A stretch of DNA of 10,303 bases from an uncultured Phascolarctobacterium sp. (GTDB lineage Bacteria; Bacillota; Negativicutes; Acidaminococcales; Acidaminococcaceae): assembly GCA_945949475.1 (NCBI GenBank), contig CAMFET010000018.1:1-10303 (forward strand). The letters are read 5' to 3'. Positions 6,498-10,303 of this stretch are shown here, piece by piece. Positions within the stretch are counted from its first letter, which is position 1. Each line of letters starts with the position of its first letter. The notes beneath the pieces are model-generated. The model saw only the letters and a program-made list of their open reading frames with translations. It was not told the DNA's origin and did not search any database. A program made the position numbers and the translations under genes.

Positions 6498-7242
6498 AAC
6501 TATCATCGGCGGACTTTGCTGCTTAGCCATTTTAGCTGGCGTTAACTATCTCTTAAATCAATATGGTAATGCCGGCATCGCTATCGCTTCCGATATCAGC
6601 ACTAGTTCTCTAGGCGGTGCACGCCAATTCGAGGGTAAGCATGATATAAAAAACTCTCCTTATTTTGCTCAACCCGATATTTTTAACATGCAGTCCAACG
6701 AGCATCTAATCGTGCTCTCCCATTATAAAACTAAACAGCAAAATGATGGCTACAGCTGTGGCCCCGTAGCAGCCAACACGGTAGTAACCCATTTCATGGG
6801 CAAGGAGCTGCACACCGATAAGGAAATCTGCAAAATGATGGGCACCAGCACCACCAATGGTACCACCACCAAGGGTATGGTGAAGTATTTTGAAAAAATC
6901 GGTTGGGAAGTAAAATCCTCTGCCAAGGATAAGACTCCCGATAATTACGAGGATTTTCTGAAATTCGTGACCGCTAATCTCAAGGATAACACCCCAATCA
7001 TAGTTGAAAACGTGGATTGGGGCGGACATTGGCGCGTTATTATCGGCTATGATACCATGGGTACCGAGCACACCGGTGACGATGTGCTGCTGATGGCAGA
7101 CCCCTTTGACACCAGCGACCATTTGCAGGATGGCTACAATGTAGTTTCCGCAGAACGTTTCTTCTATATGTGGTTCGACAGCCAGCTCTTCAGCAAGAAG
7201 GATCAGCTGCGCCAGTGGCTCACCGCCAAACCTAAAGCATAA
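6484..7242 (+). CDS. Exported C39-like (papain-fold) cysteine peptidase family protein
   Basis: A 252-residue protein with a short basic N-terminus and a hydrophobic stretch (about residues 6-24), acting as a signal peptide or membrane anchor; a possible cleavage lies near 'GIAIAS'. The remaining domain looks like a C39-like peptidase: Gln85/Gln86 before 'YSCGPVAA' (oxyanion Gln and Cys92), His182 in 'GGHWRVIIGYD' and Asp206 in 'MADPFD'. The spacing and order match the papain-like triad of C39 family members. No ABC exporter domain is attached and none lies nearby, so this is not a standard bacteriocin-processing transporter. The substrate is unknown; peptide or cell-wall protein hydrolysis is possible. 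The ATG at 6484 has a strong AAAGGAGG (6471-6478) inside cca, and the two genes overlap by 14 bases, suggesting coupled translation. The gene ends before the terminator at 7268. Confidence 0.8.
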   Translation: MNVRKTIIGGLCCLAILAGVNYLLNQYGNAGIAIASDISTSSLGGARQFEGKHDIKNSPYFAQPDIFNMQSNEHLIVLSHYKTKQQNDGYSCGPVAANTVVTHFMGKELHTDKEICKMMGTSTTNGTTTKGMVKYFEKIGWEVKSSAKDKTPDNYEDFLKFVTANLKDNTPIIVENVDWGGHWRVIIGYDTMGTEHTGDDVLLMADPFDTSDHLQDGYNVVSAERFFYMWFDSQLFSKKDQLRQWLTAKPKA

Positions 7243-7267
7243 GAGGTCATTTCTGTTAATAAGGCAT

Positions 7268-7318
7268 AAAAAACCCGCAAGGTCAAGCTTGTCTATACAA
7301 GCTCACCTTGCGGTTTTT
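7268..7318. terminator. Bidirectional terminator between the C39-like gene and leuB
   Basis: CCGCAAGGT (7275-7283) pairs with ACCTTGCGG (7305-7313). After a small internal loop, AGCTTGT (7286-7292) pairs with ACAAGCT (7297-7303), with loop CTAT. A run of six A (7268-7273) on the left and five T (7314-7318) on the right gives a U-tract in both directions. It should end both the plus-strand run and the minus-strand leu operon. Confidence 0.9.
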
Positions 7319-7383
7319 ATTATTGCCAGAGCTTTGGAGGAGGGGAATAAAAGCTCCGGCTGCTGTTTTACTTTTTTAAAGCT

Positions 7384-8457
7384 TTATTTCAAAAGCTCTT
7401 GGGCAACCAGATGACCCATTTCGGCAGTGGAAACCTTCTTCAGGCCTTCTGCATACAGGTCGGGGGTACGGTAGCCCTGCTCCATAACTGCGTCCACAGC
7501 TGCTTCCATAGCGTCAGCAGCAGCGCCCTGGTTCAAGGAGTAGCGCAGCATCATAGCCACGGAAAGGATGGTTGCTAAGGGGTTAGCAATGCCTTGGCCG
7601 GCAATATCGGGAGCGGAGCCGTGGATGGGCTCGTACATGCCGGTGCCGTCGCCAAGGGAAGCGCTGGGCAACAGGCCGATGGAGCCGGCGATGGTGCTAG
7701 CTTCGTCACTCAAAATGTCGCCGAAGATGTTGTTGGTCAAGATAACGTCAAATTGCTTAGGATTCAGCACTAATTGCATAGCGCAGTTATCAACATAGAA
7801 GTTGTTGAGCTCAATTTCAGGATAATCCTTAGCCTGCATTTCGGCTACGATTTTGCGCCACATACGGCTGGAGCCCAAAACATTGGCCTTATCGACGCTG
7901 GTAACCTTGCCGCGACGCTTTTTCGCAGCTTCAAAGGCAAAGCGGGCAATACGCTCGATTTCAGGACGAGTGTACAGCTCTACGTCGCTAGCCTCTTCGA
8001 TGCCGTCAGCATTGAGATGAGCTTCGTTGTGCTCGCCAAAATAAATGCCGCCGGTGAGCTCGCGCACGATCAAAAGGTCAGCGCCTTCAGCACGCTCGGT
8101 CTTCAACGGAGACAGATGAGCAGTGAATTTAGAAACGGTCATGGGGCGCAGGTTGCAATACAAGCCCAGCGCCTTGCGGATGCCCAACAGGCCCTTTTCC
8201 GGACGGATGGAGGGGTCCACATTATCCCATTTAGGGCCGCCTACGGCACCCAGCAGTACTGCGTCAGCAGCCTTAGCGGAAGCAATGGTTGCTTCCGGCA
8301 GGGGTACGCCAGTAGCATCAATAGCGCAGCCACCGATGAGCTGTTTATCATATTCGATTTCAAAGCCAAATTTCTTGGCAGCAGCGTCGAGCACTTCAAC
8401 AGCTGCATCTACAATTTCTACGCCGATGCCATCGCCCGGCAGTAAGCAAATTTTCAT
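7384..8457 (-). CDS. leuB: 3-isopropylmalate dehydrogenase
   Basis: LeuB oxidises and decarboxylates 3-isopropylmalate to 2-oxoisocaproate with NAD+, in the cytoplasm as a homodimer. The 357-residue length is normal. Visible family features are LLPGDGIG (5-12), substrate-binding Arg94, Arg104 and Arg132 ('VRELTGGIYFGE'), Tyr139, Lys190 in 'VDKANVL', metal-binding Asp223, Asp247 and Asp251 in 'NIFGDILSDEAS', and the NAD-site loop 'IHGSAPDIAGQGIANP' (278-293). This pattern is that of isopropylmalate rather than isocitrate dehydrogenase. The ATG (8457-8455) shares one base with the leuD stop (TAATG), and GGAG at 8471-8468 lies inside the end of leuD. It is the last gene of leuC-leuD-leuB and runs into the terminator near 7268-7318. 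Confidence 0.98.
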   Translation of the reverse strand: MKICLLPGDGIGVEIVDAAVEVLDAAAKKFGFEIEYDKQLIGGCAIDATGVPLPEATIASAKAADAVLLGAVGGPKWDNVDPSIRPEKGLLGIRKALGLYCNLRPMTVSKFTAHLSPLKTERAEGADLLIVRELTGGIYFGEHNEAHLNADGIEEASDVELYTRPEIERIARFAFEAAKKRRGKVTSVDKANVLGSSRMWRKIVAEMQAKDYPEIELNNFYVDNCAMQLVLNPKQFDVILTNNIFGDILSDEASTIAGSIGLLPSASLGDGTGMYEPIHGSAPDIAGQGIANPLATILSVAMMLRYSLNQGAAADAMEAAVDAVMEQGYRTPDLYAEGLKKVSTAEMGHLVAQELLK

Positions 8458-8951
8458 TATTTGTTTTCTCCTTTAACATAGTTAATCAGGCCACCGCAGT
8501 CAGCGATTTTTTGGATGAATTCCGGCAGCGGTTTGGTTTTGATAACGATATTTTTGTTAACGATGGTGATTTCGCCCTTGGCCATATCCACATCAATGGT
8601 GTCGCCGGCTTCAATCTTTTCTACATCCTTGCCAATTTCCAGCACGGGCAGGCCGATATTGATGGCATTGCGATAGAAAATACGGGCAAAGCTATCTGCT
8701 ACGATGCATTTGATGCCCTTAACCTTCAAAACAACGGGAGCGTGCTCGCGGGAGGAGCCGCAGCCAAAGTTTTTGCCGGCAACAATGTAGTCACCCACCT
8801 TAACGCCAGCGGCAAAGTTTTCTACCAGGTTTTCCTTGGAGTCTTCCATAGCATGCTCTGCCAGCTCGGTGAAATCGGCAATATTTAAATATCTTGCGGG
8901 GATAATTACGTCAGTATCAATGTGGTCGCCATAACGCCATACTTTGCTCAT
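8457..8951 (-). CDS. leuD: 3-isopropylmalate dehydratase small subunit
   Basis: The small subunit of isopropylmalate isomerase works with LeuC to turn 2-isopropylmalate into 3-isopropylmalate. At 164 residues it is the short type common in archaea and anaerobic Bacillota, not the ~200-residue enterobacterial type. It begins with the family's 'GDHIDTDVIIPARYL' region and has the signature 'NFGCGSSREHAP' (61-72) and 'FYRNAINIGLPVLE' (92-105). The short loop after 'PAR' reads YLNI (21-24); in this subfamily that loop helps select isopropylmalate over homoaconitate. The start ATG (8951-8949) overlaps the leuC stop as ATGA, with GGAGG at 8963-8959, 7 bases upstream. The leuC and leuB neighbours make the leucine role secure. 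Confidence 0.97.
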   Translation of the reverse strand: MSKVWRYGDHIDTDVIIPARYLNIADFTELAEHAMEDSKENLVENFAAGVKVGDYIVAGKNFGCGSSREHAPVVLKVKGIKCIVADSFARIFYRNAINIGLPVLEIGKDVEKIEAGDTIDVDMAKGEITIVNKNIVIKTKPLPEFIQKIADCGGLINYVKGENK

Positions 8952-10213
8952 TTTACTACCTCCTCAGGGCTGGTGATGTAGCCGGTGATTGCACTGGCTG
9001 CTGCGGTATAGGGACTAGCCAGATAAACTTCGCTGTCTACGTGACCCATACGACCGCGGAAGTTGCGGTTGGTGGTGGAAACAGCGCGCTCGCCTGCTGC
9101 CAAAATGCCCATGTAGCCGCCTAAGCAGGGACCGCAGGTGGGAGTGGAAACAGCTGCGCCAGCTTCGATAAAGGTATCAATGTAGCCCAGGTGCATAGCT
9201 GCTTGATAAATCTGTTGGGTTGCAGGAATGATAATCATGCGCACATGGTCACAAACCTTGCGTCCCTTGAGGATTTCGGCAGCCTGTGCCAAGTCCTCCA
9301 AACGACCATTGGTGCAGGAGCCAATAACAACCTGATCAATCTTGATGTCATGGCCTTCCTTAGCAGGATGGGTGTTTTCGGGCAGATGGGGATAAGCAAC
9401 AACGGGAACCAGCTCGTCCAGCTTGATATCCAGCACGCGGGAGTATTCAGCGTCGTCGTCAGCAGTAACTGCTTCCCAAGGACGGGTTACGCCGCGTTCC
9501 TTTAAGAATTCGATGGTCTTTTCATCAACGGGGAAAATGCCGTTTTTGCCGCCGGCTTCAATAGCCATGTTGCAAATAGTGAGGCGGTCTGCCATGGACA
9601 GCTCGCTTACGCCCTCGCCACCAAATTCCAGGGATTGGTAACGAGCACCGTCAACGCCGATCATGCCGATGATGGTGAGGATGATGTCCTTGCCCTTTAC
9701 ATATTTGGGCAGCTTACCGGTCAGATTAACCTTAATAGCTTGGGGCACCTTGAACCAGGTGGTGCCGCTGGCCATAGCACAGCCGATATCGGTTTGGCCC
9801 ATGCCAGTGGACAGCGCGTTCAGCGCGCCATAGGTACAGGTGTGGGAGTCCGCACCGATAACGATTTCACCGGGAGCTACCAGGCCTTTATCGGGCAGCA
9901 AAGCATGCTCGATACCCATTTGACCAACCTCAAAGTAGTTGGTAATGTTATGCTTGCGAGCGAAGTCACGCATTTGCTTGCACATAGTAGCGGATTTAAT
10001 GTCCTTGCAGGGTGAGAAATGGTCCGGAACTAGAGCGATTTTGTCCTTGTCAAAAACCGGCTTGCCGATTTTTTCAAATTCATTTATAGCCGGAGGACCG
10101 GTGATATCATTGGCTAATACCAAATCAACTTGGGAAACCAGCAAATCGCCAGCGCTAACGCTGTCGCGATGAGCATGCTTCGCAAGAATTTTTTCTGTCA
10201 TTGTCATTCCCAT
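8948..10213 (-). CDS. leuC: 3-isopropylmalate dehydratase large subunit
   Basis: An aconitase-family large subunit that carries the 4Fe-4S cluster and forms isopropylmalate isomerase with LeuD. In the 421-residue protein the cluster ligands are Cys300 ('VIGSCTNGR'), Cys360 and Cys363 ('TPTCGPCLGG'). 'GADSHTCTYGALNALSTGMGQTD' region residues 120-142 and 'FRGRMG' (385-390) are further family landmarks. The length is that of the short LeuC/HacA-like type, matching the short LeuD. ATG at 10213 is preferred over later ATGs at 10207 and 10201, because GGAGG at 10227-10223 lies 9 bases upstream. It is the first gene of the visible leu group; the stop overlaps leuD by four bases. The cluster makes the enzyme oxygen-sensitive, as in other family members. 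Confidence 0.98.
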   Translation of the reverse strand: MGMTMTEKILAKHAHRDSVSAGDLLVSQVDLVLANDITGPPAINEFEKIGKPVFDKDKIALVPDHFSPCKDIKSATMCKQMRDFARKHNITNYFEVGQMGIEHALLPDKGLVAPGEIVIGADSHTCTYGALNALSTGMGQTDIGCAMASGTTWFKVPQAIKVNLTGKLPKYVKGKDIILTIIGMIGVDGARYQSLEFGGEGVSELSMADRLTICNMAIEAGGKNGIFPVDEKTIEFLKERGVTRPWEAVTADDDAEYSRVLDIKLDELVPVVAYPHLPENTHPAKEGHDIKIDQVVIGSCTNGRLEDLAQAAEILKGRKVCDHVRMIIIPATQQIYQAAMHLGYIDTFIEAGAAVSTPTCGPCLGGYMGILAAGERAVSTTNRNFRGRMGHVDSEVYLASPYTAAASAITGYITSPEEVVK

Positions 10214-10303
10214 AGAATAAAACCTCCAATGTAATAGTATGTAGAAAAAGAAAAATATTTACTTAATACAGTCTAGAATGTACCAGATACGAGGCGGAGC
10301 GCC
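10214..10303 (-). other. Upstream region of leuC, no promoter or complete leader recognised
   Basis: Only 90 bases lie between leuC and the right edge. On the coding strand they hold the GGAGG ribosome site and a pyrimidine-rich stretch (10240-10257). A tiny 4-bp hairpin (GGCG/CGCC) sits at the very edge. No good -35/-10 pair and no T-box antiterminator motif are visible. An upstream gene such as leuA, or a longer regulatory leader, could end or lie just outside; the short open frames here are too short to identify. Confidence 0.4.

Noticed and set aside
6484..6540. Lipoprotein signal in the C39-like protein (two Cys at residues 12-13)
   Set aside because: The residues before the cysteines (GGL) do not form a lipobox and they lie inside the hydrophobic segment.
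6604..6640. Double-glycine leader ('SSLGG') suggesting a bacteriocin precursor
   Set aside because: The rest of the protein is a large papain-like domain with a signal peptide, and leader consensus residues are absent.
7328..7360. GAGCTTT/AAAGCTC inverted repeat after the terminator
   Set aside because: Seven-bp arms with a long loop and no nearby U-tract; likely chance or a minor part of the leu 3' end.
7774..8445. 223-codon plus-strand open frame opposite leuB
   Set aside because: It lies wholly antisense to a gene with complete catalytic motifs, has no family-like sequence, and is explained by the codon use of leuB.
10214..10303. T-box leucine leader upstream of leuC
   Set aside because: No T-box core sequence or terminator/antiterminator pair is visible in the 90 bases available; it could still lie beyond the edge.

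Overview
The window holds ten protein-coding genes on both strands, about half G+C, all intact except the first, which is cut by the left edge. Good GGAGG-type ribosome sites precede most starts. The small archaeal/clostridial-type LeuC and LeuD, the leuC-leuD-leuB order and the MatC-type anion carrier suggest an anaerobic member of the Bacillota, possibly a Negativicute from a gut-like habitat. This placement is inference from gene style only.

Layout. (1) Positions 1-2406, plus strand: an ABC importer of the nitrate/sulfonate/taurine class (solute-binding protein, ATPase, permease). A hairpin sits between the binding-protein gene and the ATPase gene, and the ATPase and permease genes overlap by 8 bases. 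(2) A long bidirectional terminator (about 2427-2500) separates this operon from a convergent minus-strand carrier gene of the SLC13/MatC type. That gene is best started at 3805, not at the longer GTG form, and has a near-consensus promoter. (3) A divergent intergenic region (3806-4067) carries promoters for both directions. (4) Plus strand: an arylamine N-acetyltransferase with an intact Cys-His-Asp triad, a CCA-adding enzyme with an HD domain, and an exported C39-like (papain-fold) protein whose start lies inside the end of the cca gene. This run ends in a bidirectional terminator at 7268-7318. (5) Minus strand: leuC-leuD-leuB, three overlapping or nearly overlapping leucine biosynthesis genes. 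leuA and the promoter presumably lie beyond the right edge.

How the genes work together: the first three form one importer. LeuC and LeuD form isopropylmalate isomerase, and LeuB carries out the next step, giving 2-oxoisocaproate. The carrier, acetyltransferase, CCA enzyme and C39-like protein have no obvious shared pathway. I see no mobile element, CRISPR array, RNA gene or clearly new defence system. The less ordinary points are the odd neck segment of the CCA enzyme, the translational linkage of an exported papain-fold protein to cca, and the start-site region of the acetyltransferase.
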